From contig NZ_VULZ01000002.1 in NCBI RefSeq assembly GCF_009696445.1, forward strand, positions 124,001-188,000: 64,000 nucleotides of DNA, in the 5' to 3' direction. The notes beneath the pieces were generated by a model that was not told where the DNA came from, searched no databases, and worked only from the letters and a program-made list of their open reading frames with translations. Position numbers and translations under genes: made by a program. Origin of the DNA: Porcincola intestinalis. GTDB lineage: Bacteria; Bacillota; Clostridia; Lachnospirales; Lachnospiraceae. This document shows, piece by piece, positions 25,252 through 33,278 of this stretch. Numbering within the stretch: position 1 is the stretch's first letter; each line of letters starts with the position of its first letter.

Positions 25252-26841
25252 TCACTGCGCCTCATCTGCCTTGCGGTAGAATCTGGCGCGGTCTGTATAC
25301 CCGATCGGGACCTCGATGGTCACGAGCGCCGTCCCGTCATAGGTCTTCGATGTCCGAACCTTCCGGACCGTCGCATCACAGATCCTCTGTCCGCTCCTGG
25401 AAAGCCCGTATCCTTTCTCGCCCACTTTTGGAAGCGGCAGAAACTCATACGGGATTGTCACCTCTCCCGTCCCCTTCTCCGGATTCTCCGAGACGAGGAA
25501 GATCGCCTGCCCCGAGCAGCTGGCAACACACATCCCGCAGTCGATACAGGTCGAATCCTTCACCGAGATCGGCAGCGACGTGATATTGTCCCCGATGGAA
25601 ATGCAGCCCTTCCGACATGCAGTCTGGCAGGGATTGCATGGGATATTCTGTGTACACTCGAGGACCGGGTGCACCTTGATCTCCGCCCTGTATCCGGGAA
25701 ACCGCTTGATCTCATCGTCGCCGATGTAGCCCTTCTCCAGCAGCATTTCCGACAGCTCGATGCCCTCGTCCGTCTTTTCCAGCTTCTTTCCACGGTTCTT
25801 TGGCGCGAACATCCCCTGCCTGAGCGCTCCCAGCGACTCCTCCAGCTCCTTCTCGCGGAGCGCCTTCTCATCCGTCGATGCATAGCCGAGATACGCCGCG
25901 ACTGCCTCACCGCTCATACGGCCCTCGATCATCGCCGAGGAAGCCTCCTCGATTCCGGCGACATCACCCGCGGCAAAAATCCCCGGGATGGATGTCGCGC
26001 CGGTCTCATCGCAGGCCGGAATGTATCCGCCGCGCGTGTCCGCCATCTCCACGCCGTCCATCTTGAGCAGCTGCGTCATCGGAGAGAGACCAACTGCCAC
26101 GCAGATGGTGTCGACATCGAAATGCTTCTCCGTTCCCGGGATGAACTGGTATTTTGCGTCAATCTGCGCGATTGTCACGCCCCTGACACAGTCCGTCCCC
26201 TCTGCCTCCTTGATCGTGTGGGAGAGATAAAACGGTACGCCGCATCTGGCAACCTTGCTGGCATGGACGCCGTACCCGCCGATCCTCGGCGCGGCATCCA
26301 CCAGCGCCACAACCTCACAGCCTGCCTGCATCAGCTGATAGGAGACCACCAGGCCGACATTGCCGGACCCCAGCATCAGAATCCGGTTGCCCGGCTTGAC
26401 ATGGTAAAGGTTCATCATCGTCTGTGCGGCGCCGGCGCCAATGACACCCGGAAGCGTCCAGCCGCGGAAGTTCACCATGTTCTCGGATGCCCCTGTTGCG
26501 ATCAGGATCGCGTCCGCCTTGTAGTGATGAACCTCTGTTCCGATCTGGACCTGAATCTCCTTTTCCCGGTACAGACCGATGACGGTCGCATTGAGCACAA
26601 CCTCGACGCCTTTTTCCTCCGCTTCCCTCAGAAGCTCCTCGCCGATCCTGAAACCGCGGATCTTCGCCATGTGCTCCTTGGAGCCGAAGAACTTATGAAT
26701 CTGCTTGAAAAGCTGTCCGCCCGGACGGGCATTTTCGTCAAAGACCGTCACCGAAACGCCTGATCTGGCAGCCTCGATCGCAGCCGAAAGACCGGCAGGC
26801 CCCGCCCCGACAACGATGAACTCTTTTCTCTCGATCTTCAT
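25252..26841 (-). CDS. Large FAD/[4Fe-4S] subunit of the amine dehydrogenase (HcnB/OoxA-like)
   Basis: Pyridine-nucleotide-disulfide-type flavoprotein of 529 residues. FAD-binding VVGAGPAGLSAAIEAARSG is at residues 8-26, a second nucleotide fold LMLGSGNVGLVVSYQLMQAG near 154-173, and AGDVAG near 290. The C-terminal third has two ferredoxin-like cysteine sets, CTQNIPCNPCQTACRKGC and CIDCGMCVASCS, for [4Fe-4S] clusters, plus a short closing domain. It passes electrons from the DadA-like subunit to NAD(P) or an iron-sulfur acceptor. Its start overlaps the 2Fe-2S subunit stop by four bases. In aerobic opine oxidases the acceptor is a quinone; the extra clusters here suit an anaerobe using ferredoxin or NAD. 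Confidence 0.92.
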   Translation of the reverse strand: MKIERKEFIVVGAGPAGLSAAIEAARSGVSVTVFDENARPGGQLFKQIHKFFGSKEHMAKIRGFRIGEELLREAEEKGVEVVLNATVIGLYREKEIQVQIGTEVHHYKADAILIATGASENMVNFRGWTLPGVIGAGAAQTMMNLYHVKPGNRILMLGSGNVGLVVSYQLMQAGCEVVALVDAAPRIGGYGVHASKVARCGVPFYLSHTIKEAEGTDCVRGVTIAQIDAKYQFIPGTEKHFDVDTICVAVGLSPMTQLLKMDGVEMADTRGGYIPACDETGATSIPGIFAAGDVAGIEEASSAMIEGRMSGEAVAAYLGYASTDEKALREKELEESLGALRQGMFAPKNRGKKLEKTDEGIELSEMLLEKGYIGDDEIKRFPGYRAEIKVHPVLECTQNIPCNPCQTACRKGCISIGDNITSLPISVKDSTCIDCGMCVASCSGQAIFLVSENPEKGTGEVTIPYEFLPLPKVGEKGYGLSRSGQRICDATVRKVRTSKTYDGTALVTIEVPIGYTDRARFYRKADEAQ

Positions 26842-27254
26842 GAGTGCTTCTCCTCCCTGGCATCTTTTCCGGCATCCTCTGAAATCGGATGCGAGCCCCT
26901 TTCATCCCTTACGAATCGCATCGCGTCTTCAGCATTTTCTGGAAAGGGCTCTGCGCCTGCCCCATACTGCGTCTCAACCTTCATGCCCGCTCTCAGCGGG
27001 GTGATGCAGGTTCTGACGTTTGGCTGACCATCCACTACCATGACACAGTCCGTGCATCGCCCAATGTCGCAGAAGATCCCTCTCGGCTCGTGGCGCTTTG
27101 CGGTGTAGCGGTGGATCATGATGCCGTTGACCTTCAGTGCCATCGCAATCGGTTCGCCCTCATATCCGGTCAGCACCCGGCCATCGTAGGTAAACGTCAC
27201 ACTCTTTCCCACAGGACTCTCTCCCAGTATCGGATGATTTTGAATACGATCCAT
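26838..27254 (-). CDS. [2Fe-2S] small subunit of the amine dehydrogenase (HcnA-like)
   Basis: Plant-type ferredoxin-like subunit of 138 residues. Cys residues in IFCDIGRCTDCVMVV and further on in VRTC give the [2Fe-2S] binding set, preceded by VGKSVTFTYDGRVLTGYEGE, the beta-grasp strands. The protein matches HcnA and the delta subunit of dye-linked proline dehydrogenases. GGAGGAAAAC precedes the ATG at 27254. It is the first subunit gene of the complex and follows the permease by about 10 bases, so the whole unit is one transcript. Confidence 0.9.
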   Translation of the reverse strand: MDRIQNHPILGESPVGKSVTFTYDGRVLTGYEGEPIAMALKVNGIMIHRYTAKRHEPRGIFCDIGRCTDCVMVVDGQPNVRTCITPLRAGMKVETQYGAGAEPFPENAEDAMRFVRDERGSHPISEDAGKDAREEKHS

Positions 27255-27265
27255 GTTTTCCTCCT

Positions 27266-28669
27266 TCACCTGCAAAGGCCCTTGTTCCTCCGGACCTTGT
27301 AGAACATCGAATTTTCCATCGCCAGGACTTTGTTGATCGGAACCGGCTTCATCAGCGGCATCTTCATCCGGAGTTTGATCCAGAGGACGGACCAGACAGA
27401 AAGAGCGGCGAATGTAACGCCCGTCGCGAGGTAGATCATCATTCTGGTATGGAAATCGGTCGATATGTTGCAGATCATATAGACGATTCCGCTGATCCCG
27501 ATCAGCGGGAGCACCGGCCCGCCCGGTACCTTGAAGTTGCGCGGCGCATGCGGAAGACGCTTTCTGAATACCAGAAGATCGATGTGAGCGACGATGTAAG
27601 AAAGCATCCAGAATACCGAGCCGACCTGGATGAGGAAACTGATGCGCTCTGAGGAATCCTGGCTGATATACCCGCAGACCAGGATCGCGATTGTCACAAA
27701 CCAGACTCCCACATGCGGTACCTTATACCTGTTCGTTTTGCCGAAACACTGCGGCATCATATTCATTTTCGTCATGCCCTGTGCAATCGCCGACAGCGCC
27801 TGGACACTGGAATTCTGTGAGCTGATGACCGCCAGAGCCGCGACAAACGCCATCCAGATCTTTCCGGGCATCCCGAGAAGGTTGCTTCCGTATAGCATAT
27901 GCGGAGCTGCCGAATTCATCAGATCAGGCCACTTCGTATAGCGGTGAAAACCGAGCACCATGATGGACTGAACCAGACAGATCAGCCCGAGCCCCAGGAA
28001 CATGCCAAGCGGGACATTTCTCTTTGCATTCCGGACGTCCTTTGAGATCGGGATCGCATACTCGGCGCCGATGAACAGCCAGAAGGCCGTCGCCGTCATC
28101 GCGATGACGTTCTTCGGCGTGGCATTCATGACAGCCGGCTGCCGGACGGCCGCTCCCGTTCCCAGGCCAAATACCCCGATCAGGCCCATGATCAGCATCG
28201 ATCCCAGCAGAAGATAGCAGACCAGGTTCTGAATCTTCGCGAACATGTCCACGCCTCTCAGATTCGCGATCAGGATAACCACGCTGATCAGGAGCGTCCA
28301 GAAATAGTTCGGAAGCGGAAGGGGGATCACCTCGCCCATCGCATAGGCGAAAATCGACGCCTCCACACCGCTTGAGAGGATGTTCGATGCGAAATAACCG
28401 CCGACCATCAGCACCATGGTCGGAAGGGGGCCGATGCCGGCCAGCGTATACTGCGCCAGACCACCTGTCGTATTCGGCATCAGTGCGTTGAGCTCCGCCA
28501 TCGTCGCCATCGTGATCATATTGAAGACACAGGCAATGATCATCGCGACGATGAACAGCTCCCCGATGCGTCCGGCGCCCTGTCCGAGGGAGACCAGACT
28601 GCTGGTCGCGATGACGAGTCCGACGGAAACAGCCACCACGTCTCTCAGACCTAATTTCTTCTCATCCAT
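27266..28669 (-). CDS. APC-family amino acid/amine permease
   Basis: Membrane transporter of 467 residues with about twelve hydrophobic segments of the amino acid-polyamine-organocation superfamily. The first span region VVAVSVGLVIATSSLVSLGQGAG replaces the usual GSGIF motif with a variant. It likely imports the substrate of the neighbouring dehydrogenase, or exchanges substrate for product. Downstream are the four dehydrogenase genes (10-base gap) and upstream, 29 bases away, a P-II protein that may gate it. The substrate is unknown; agmatine, putrescine, proline and opines are candidates from family context only. Confidence 0.88.
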   Translation of the reverse strand: MDEKKLGLRDVVAVSVGLVIATSSLVSLGQGAGRIGELFIVAMIIACVFNMITMATMAELNALMPNTTGGLAQYTLAGIGPLPTMVLMVGGYFASNILSSGVEASIFAYAMGEVIPLPLPNYFWTLLISVVILIANLRGVDMFAKIQNLVCYLLLGSMLIMGLIGVFGLGTGAAVRQPAVMNATPKNVIAMTATAFWLFIGAEYAIPISKDVRNAKRNVPLGMFLGLGLICLVQSIMVLGFHRYTKWPDLMNSAAPHMLYGSNLLGMPGKIWMAFVAALAVISSQNSSVQALSAIAQGMTKMNMMPQCFGKTNRYKVPHVGVWFVTIAILVCGYISQDSSERISFLIQVGSVFWMLSYIVAHIDLLVFRKRLPHAPRNFKVPGGPVLPLIGISGIVYMICNISTDFHTRMMIYLATGVTFAALSVWSVLWIKLRMKMPLMKPVPINKVLAMENSMFYKVRRNKGLCR

Positions 28670-28698
28670 AAGCGTTCTTCCTCTGCAAGTCTGAAAAC

Positions 28699-29046
28699 TC
28701 AGAGCGCCTGTTCGCCCTCGTCGCCGGTACGGACACGGATGACATTCGTCACGTCATAGACGAAGATCTTGCCGTCTCCGATATGGCCCGTGTAGAGCGC
28801 CTTCTCGATGATGTCCGTGAGGCTTCTGACCCGCTCGGATGGGACCACAATGGAGACCTGGATCTTCGGAAGCAGCTCCATTTCATAATTCTCATCAACC
28901 TCGTATTCCTTGGTCCCCTTCTCGACGCCGCAGCCAAGCACCTGGGTGAATGTCATGCCGCCGACATGGTTCTCACTGAGCGTCTTCTTCAGTACCGAAA
29001 ACTTGGACATATCACAGATGATTTCGATTCTTGATAATGCAGCCAT
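28699..29046 (-). CDS. P-II family signalling protein linked to an APC permease
   Basis: GlnB-fold protein of 115 residues. The start RIEIICDMSKFSVLKKTL, the LPKIQVSIVVPSERV segment and HIGDGKIFVYDV are the P-II signature and the B-loop. The T-loop segment differs from GlnB/GlnK: it reads VEKGTKEYEVDENYEME, without the RGAEY stretch and normal uridylylation Tyr context. Its neighbour is an APC permease and not AmtB. P-II proteins of the PotN type also sit beside APC polyamine transporters in Bacillota, so a similar energy- or nitrogen-state control of the permease is plausible. GGGAGGAGATCGGAT precedes the ATG. Confidence 0.9.
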   Translation of the reverse strand: MAALSRIEIICDMSKFSVLKKTLSENHVGGMTFTQVLGCGVEKGTKEYEVDENYEMELLPKIQVSIVVPSERVRSLTDIIEKALYTGHIGDGKIFVYDVTNVIRVRTGDEGEQAL

Positions 29047-29074
29047 ATCCGATCTCCTCCCGACAGTCTTTTTG

Positions 29075-30220
29075 TCATGCCATCTCCGGCTTCTCCCAGA
29101 GGTTCAGCTTTACACCGATTCCAAGCTCTTTCGCCCTTCTGTACACGCTGCAGCCCCAGGCAACATCCTCGACGGGCATTCCGCCGACCGAGTAGATGAT
29201 GATCTGGTCATCCGATGTCCGGCCGGGTGCTTTCTTCTCGATGATATCGGTCATATCCGTGATGTCCCCGCTGCTGATCTTCCCCTCATGGATCAGGTCC
29301 GTGAATCTGCAGCCGATGATGCCCATCTTCGGATAGGTCGGATACGGATATTCCATCTCCCAGGCGTCGTAGAGCTTGCGGTTGTCGACCACGAGCTTGC
29401 TCTTCAGAAGCAGATCATCATCGAACCTTGCCGCGCTCGGCATCGCGATGAAGGCGCCCGGCTTCACCCATTCGGTCTTCACATACGGGTAGGTCCTGAC
29501 GATCTCCGGGTCATCTCCGCAGAATGCTGTTGTTGTGAAGGAAATGACATCCGCCCCGCGGACTGCGTCCTCGATGGTGTCCGCAACCGTGATTTCATCA
29601 ATCTGCGGATATTCCTTCTTTAAGAATTCGATGAAGGAATCGATCGAGCGTCTGCCCCTTCCTTTGATGTGAACTCTGTGGAGGTTCGGGCAGGTTGCCG
29701 CAAATGCTGCAAAGCTCGTCTTTCCCATCACGCCGGGTCCGATGATCGCCGCTGTCTCGGAATCCTTCTGTGCCATGTACTTCGCTCCGACGCCCGGGAT
29801 CCCTCCGGTCCGATAAGCTGAGAGAAGATTCGCAGACATCAGCGCCAGCGGCGCCCCTGTATCCTTGTCGTTCAGCATCATCGTCAGAATCGAACGCGGA
29901 AGACCGATCTTCTTGTTTTCAATGTTGGAGCCATACCACTTGACGCCAGCCATCTGGTACTTGCCGCCAAGGTACGCCGGCATCGCCATGAACCGTCTGT
30001 CCGGTGCGTTCTTCGGCATGCCCGGGAACTTCGGATCATCCGGAAACATCACCATGCATCCGTGGGAATTGTGATTCTCGCCGCCCATCATGTAATCTCC
30101 TGCCTTCAGAAGCAGAAGCATATCTTCCATCGACTCAATACAGGCCTTCATGTCCTTCACGCCCGCCCGGATCATATCCGGCTCACTGAGATAGATGAAA
30201 TCAATTCTCGAATCCGCCAT
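29075..30220 (-). CDS. Ornithine cyclodeaminase/mu-crystallin-family protein
   Basis: Protein of 381 residues in the OCD/mu-crystallin family, NAD(P)-dependent enzymes that act on imino acids or cyclise ornithine. Key parts are the active-site region AGVKWYGSNIENK, the NLLSAYRTGGIPGVGAKYM box and the nucleotide fold AAIIGPGVMGKTSFAAFAA. Database relatives carry the name tyramine oxidase subunit B, a label of uncertain meaning. The start ATG 30220 is five bases after GGAGG; longer forms starting near 30292 overlap the leader hairpin. It heads the operon P-II, permease, dehydrogenase. In opine catabolism OCD completes degradation to proline, so a similar step is likely here. Confidence 0.85.
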   Translation of the reverse strand: MADSRIDFIYLSEPDMIRAGVKDMKACIESMEDMLLLLKAGDYMMGGENHNSHGCMVMFPDDPKFPGMPKNAPDRRFMAMPAYLGGKYQMAGVKWYGSNIENKKIGLPRSILTMMLNDKDTGAPLALMSANLLSAYRTGGIPGVGAKYMAQKDSETAAIIGPGVMGKTSFAAFAATCPNLHRVHIKGRGRRSIDSFIEFLKKEYPQIDEITVADTIEDAVRGADVISFTTTAFCGDDPEIVRTYPYVKTEWVKPGAFIAMPSAARFDDDLLLKSKLVVDNRKLYDAWEMEYPYPTYPKMGIIGCRFTDLIHEGKISSGDITDMTDIIEKKAPGRTSDDQIIIYSVGGMPVEDVAWGCSVYRRAKELGIGVKLNLWEKPEMA

Positions 30221-30293
30221 ACATACCTCCTCATCTCTCGATACATTCCAGAATCTCCTGCTCCGCACTCGATGATGAGCGGCCGCCTTCACA

Positions 30294-30327
30294 AAAAAGA
30301 CGCCTCCTCATGTGAGAAGACGTCTTT
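30294..30327 (-). terminator. Terminator or leader attenuator before the OCD-like gene
   Basis: On the minus strand AAAGACGTCTTCTC pairs with GAGGAGGCGTCTTT (14 pairs with two G:U) around a short loop and is followed by a T run. It may end the yxjG-like transcript or act as an attenuator in the leader of the downstream operon, because a promoter-like TATAAT lies between it and yxjG. Confidence 0.75.
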
Positions 30328-30387
30328 GTCATCCGGAAACTGTGTACTTGAACTGCTTTTTGCTTGTTGGGAGGATCGTAAACCCTG

Positions 30388-30425
30388 GTATTATACAAGA
30401 GTCAAGCAGGAACTTGACCATGATG
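30388..30425 (-). promoter_or_regulatory. Extended -10 promoter candidate
   Basis: On the minus strand TTGTATAAT offers a consensus TATAAT with an upstream TG at 30390-30397; the -35 region (GTCAAG) is poor. If used, it would give a leader of about 160 bases containing the terminator at 30294-30327, just ahead of the OCD-like gene. Confidence 0.35.
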
Positions 30426-30433
30426 CCGGCCGC

Positions 30434-31552
30434 TTATCCCCACACTTCCTCCGCGACTTCCTTCACCAGCCGGAGCTTCGCCCACTGTTCTTCCTGCGTC
30501 AGCTTATTTCCGATCTCGCAGGAGGCGAAGCCGCACTGCGGGCTCAGGCAGAGCCTTTCAAGCGGAATATATCTGGCTGCCTGGTGAATCCTGTCGATGA
30601 GCATCTGCCTGCTCTCGAGCTTCGGGGATTTTGTCGTGACCAGGCCAAGAACCACTTTCTTGTCTCCGCTCACCTTTGCCAGCGGTGAAAAACCACCGGA
30701 GCGCTCATCGTCAAACTCAAGGTAGTAGGCATTGACGTTCTCCTCCCCGAACAGAATATCCGCCACGCCGTCATACGGCCCGCTGCTTGCAAAGGTCGAA
30801 TGGAAGTTTCCTCTGCAGACATGGGTATTGACAATCATATCCGAGGGTGCCTCCGCAATCACCCTGTTGTTGATGTCCCTGTGCTTCTTCTGGATGGCAG
30901 CTGCTCCTTCTCTTGTTGTCCCGTATAGAGACGGTCCGATTTTGTCCGCCAGCATTCCCCAGGTGCAGTCGTCCAGCTGCAGATTCCGGCAGCCGGCAGC
31001 ATAGAGATCGTGAATCACCTTGCCATAAACCCGGACGATATCATCCTCAAGCTCCTCATCAGTACTGTAGAATTCCCGCGTGGCAGCCCGGTTGAAAGGC
31101 ATCGCAAACTGCGCGAGAAACTGCGCCGGCGCCGGGATCGTCTGCTTTGCAACCGTCTTCTCATCCTCAAACTGCTTGACAAACCGGAAATGCTCCACAA
31201 ACGGATGCTCTCCGGTCAGTCCGAGTTTCCCATTGATATAGGTGTCATCGATCATCGCCGCTTCGCCGTGAAATGGAAGTCCGGTCTTTGTCGGTTCATG
31301 TCCGATTCCGTCGAATGCCCACATAAAATCAAGATGCCAGGTCGCCCTTCTGAATTCCCCATCCGTAAGAACAGGGTAGCCGAGCTCCTTCAGCTTCCCG
31401 ATCAGCTCCGTGATGGCCTCATCCTCAACCTTCTTCAAGTCGTCGTGGCTGATCCTCCCTGTGTCAAATGCCCTTCTGGCTTCCTTGAGCTTCTGTGGCC
31501 TGAGAAAGCTTCCTACATAATCATATCGAAATGGTGTCTGAAGTGTCTTCAT
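30434..31552 (-). CDS. MetE-C-like methyltransferase (YxjG/YxjH family)
   Basis: Cobalamin-independent methionine synthase-like protein of 372 residues, corresponding to the catalytic half of MetE. Zn ligands are visible in VNTHVCRGNFHS (His and Cys) and SPQCGFAS (Cys), with FDWxDD-like acidic residues in YYLEFDDERSGG. YxjG/YxjH of Bacillus are S-box-controlled methionine-cycle proteins that lack the N-terminal MetE domain. Here it lies upstream of the amine-oxidation operon and divergent from the LysR gene, so it may accept a methyl group from the catabolic substrate, or simply be a neighbour. AGGAGGACCGGGACAG precedes the ATG. Confidence 0.88.
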   Translation of the reverse strand: MKTLQTPFRYDYVGSFLRPQKLKEARRAFDTGRISHDDLKKVEDEAITELIGKLKELGYPVLTDGEFRRATWHLDFMWAFDGIGHEPTKTGLPFHGEAAMIDDTYINGKLGLTGEHPFVEHFRFVKQFEDEKTVAKQTIPAPAQFLAQFAMPFNRAATREFYSTDEELEDDIVRVYGKVIHDLYAAGCRNLQLDDCTWGMLADKIGPSLYGTTREGAAAIQKKHRDINNRVIAEAPSDMIVNTHVCRGNFHSTFASSGPYDGVADILFGEENVNAYYLEFDDERSGGFSPLAKVSGDKKVVLGLVTTKSPKLESRQMLIDRIHQAARYIPLERLCLSPQCGFASCEIGNKLTQEEQWAKLRLVKEVAEEVWG

Positions 31553-31732
31553 CTGTCCCGGTCCTCCTGTTGTTTTCCTGACGATCCCCTGTCAGTTCCT
31601 TTTCGCTTTCTTCCTGTTTCCAATGAAAAGGAACACCTGGCATGCACGCGGCTGTATTCCCGCTGTCTGGATCCTGTCCCTGATTATATGGAAGACATCT
31701 TTTCTGGTAAAATACCTGTTTCATTTGAAATA

Positions 31733-31751
31733 CCATAGATATAATCTATGG
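31733..31751. promoter_or_regulatory. Palindrome CCATAGATATAATCTATGG between LysR and yxjG-like genes
   Basis: CCATAGAT and ATCTATGG form a perfect 19-base palindrome around ATA. It includes a T-N11-A LysR box and a TATAAT. It stands in the shared upstream region of the divergent LysR gene and the MetE-like gene, where a LysR regulator would be expected to bind. Confidence 0.6.
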
Positions 31752-31838
31752 ATCATGTTACACTTTGTTTGAAATCTATCGATTAAAAAGAGACTGTCTG
31801 AGACGCCGGATAAAGAGCATTAGAAGCGGGTGGGATAT

Positions 31839-32745
31839 ATGACACTGAAACAGCTGGAATACCTGATCGTTGTGGCGGAGACCGGAAGTATCACAGAGGC
31901 CGCAAGAAAACTCTATATCGCTCAGCCGAGCCTTACCGCGGCCATCCACGAGCTTGAGAAAGAATATGATATCCCGATCTTTACAAGGTCAAGAAAAGGG
32001 ATGGAACTGACGCCGGAGGGGGACGAGTTTCTTGGATATGCCAGACAGATCCTGGAACAGACCAGCCTGGTCGAGGAACGATATAAAAAGAAGAATGCCG
32101 TGAAGCAGCGCTTCTGCGTTTCTTCACAGCATTACTCATTCGCCGTAGAGGCATTTGTCCGGCTGCTGAAGAAGTACGCCGGAACAAAGTATGAATTTTA
32201 TGAGGGAAACACAGACATACGACATCATCGATGACGTCGCGCACCTCAGAAGCGAGCTCGGAATATTATATCTGAACAGCTTCAACGAGACCGTCCTTCG
32301 AAAAACACCGCGGGACCAGGGGCTCTCCTTCACCCGGCTTTTCATCGCCCGGCCGCATGTCTTTATCGGAAAAGACAATCCACTCGCTGCCCGGGGCACG
32401 GTGACTCCTGAGGATCTGAAGCCTTATCCGCGCCTCAGCTTCGAGCAGGGCAGCCACAACTCCTTCTATTTCTCCGAGGAAATACTGAGCACCATGGACT
32501 GTGACCGTGAGCTTTATGTCTGTGACCGTGCCACCCTGTTCAACATGCTGGTCGGGATCAACGGATATACCATCAGCAGCGGGATCATCAGTGAGGAGCT
32601 GAACGGGCCGCACATCATCTCCCGTCCGCTCCTGGTCGATGACTTCATGGAAATCGGCTATATTCTGCCGGTCTCGATCCGTCCCTCGCAGCTGACACAG
32701 CGGTACATTCAGGTTCTGGAAACACTTTGCGAAGCTTACCAGTGA
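31839..32745 (+). pseudogene. LysR-family regulator split by a frameshift
   Basis: A typical LysR gene of about 300 codons read in two frames. The first part (31839 to about 32200) holds the winged helix MTLKQLEYLIVVAETGSITE and AARKLYIAQPSLTAAIHELE; it runs out at TGA 32234. The second part (from about 32197 to 32745) continues at RETQTYDIIDDVAHLRSELG and then the substrate-binding domain with RPHVFIGKDNPLA. Dropping one T from the TTTT run at 32199-32202 would join them as KYEFMRETQ. Either a real inactivating mutation or a sequencing error in a short homopolymer. It is divergent from the catabolic locus and its presumed activator. Confidence 0.88.
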
Positions 32746-32754
32746 GCGTATGTC

Positions 32755-32940
32755 TCAGGGATCTGCATCGCGGTGCCTGTCCATGTACTTCTTGATCTTC
32801 TTTTTACACTTGCCGCATTTGCCGCCTGCACCGGTTGCCTTCCGGACATCCTTGAAACAGTCCGCCCCTGCCTTCATGGCATCCCGGACTTCCCCCTTCG
32901 TCACGTGGCGGCAAGCGCATATCACATCTTCCCTGCTCAT
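32755..32940 (-). CDS. Small BFD-like [2Fe-2S] protein
   Basis: Sixty-one residues with the bacterioferritin-associated ferredoxin pattern: CACRHVTKGEVRDAM (C-x-C) and CGKCKKKIKKYM (C-x2-C) hold the [2Fe-2S] cluster. In this family the protein reduces ferritin iron for release. It fits that role well, since its ATG overlaps the TGA of the ferritin fragment (TGATG), so ferritin and this protein were once an operon. Confidence 0.85.
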   Translation of the reverse strand: MSREDVICACRHVTKGEVRDAMKAGADCFKDVRKATGAGGKCGKCKKKIKKYMDRHRDADP

Positions 32941-33104
32941 CAGAGAACCAGAGACGGAGCCGTGTAGACTCTTCCGAGCAGCTCCTGGTTCAGCGCGTAC
33001 AGCCCCTTCGGATCATGGCCAAACAGCTTGTACTTTTTGATCAGGTCATCGGCATTCTTTTCTTCCTCGCCCTGCTCTTTTACAAACCAGTCAAAGCACT
33101 GCAT
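32940..33104 (-). pseudogene. 3' fragment of a ferritin gene, cut by the ICE
   Basis: The final 54 codons of a ferritin. QCFDWFVKEQGEEEKNADDL and LIKKYKLFGHDPKGLYALNQ match the last helix and C-terminal tail of clostridial FtnA-type ferritins. Upstream of ATG 33104 the frame is open for a few codons with no ferritin sequence. The iron-oxidising helices A-C are missing. The break coincides with the start of the conjugative element whose integrase is 175 bases away, so integration here is the natural explanation. The 5' part of the gene should lie at the other end of the element, outside the window. Confidence 0.75.
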
Positions 33105-33219
33105 AGTGGGGATTACAACGAATGATATTTCTTTACTCTTTATAACCCTTCATTACAATTCAAACTCAGATATCAGTTGAATTCTAAAAGCATCATAATA
33201 AGTTGCTATTACAAGAGCA

Positions 33220-33258
33220 TTGTTGTCAAATTGCTGTCATTATCGCTTTTTGCTGTCA
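33220..33258. repeat. Three TTGYTGTCA repeats behind the integrase gene
   Basis: TTGTTGTCA at 33220, TTGCTGTCA at 33231 and TTGCTGTCA at 33250, spaced 11 and 19 bases apart, lie between the integrase stop and the element end. Short direct repeats in that position are arm-type integrase or excisionase sites in Tn916- and lambda-like systems. Repeats seen directly; their function is inferred. Confidence 0.5.
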
Positions 33259-33278
33259 AGCATAAGAGATAAATCCCT

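Noticed and set aside
23862-26763. Long plus-strand open frames under the amine dehydrogenase genes
   Set aside because: They are antisense to four well-conserved, overlapping genes and have Arg/His/Ser-rich composition typical of shadow frames in GC-rich coding DNA.
33105-33219. Attachment core sequence of the ICE
   Set aside because: The boundary can be placed near 33105 from the ferritin break, but a core cannot be named without the other end, so none is reported as a feature.
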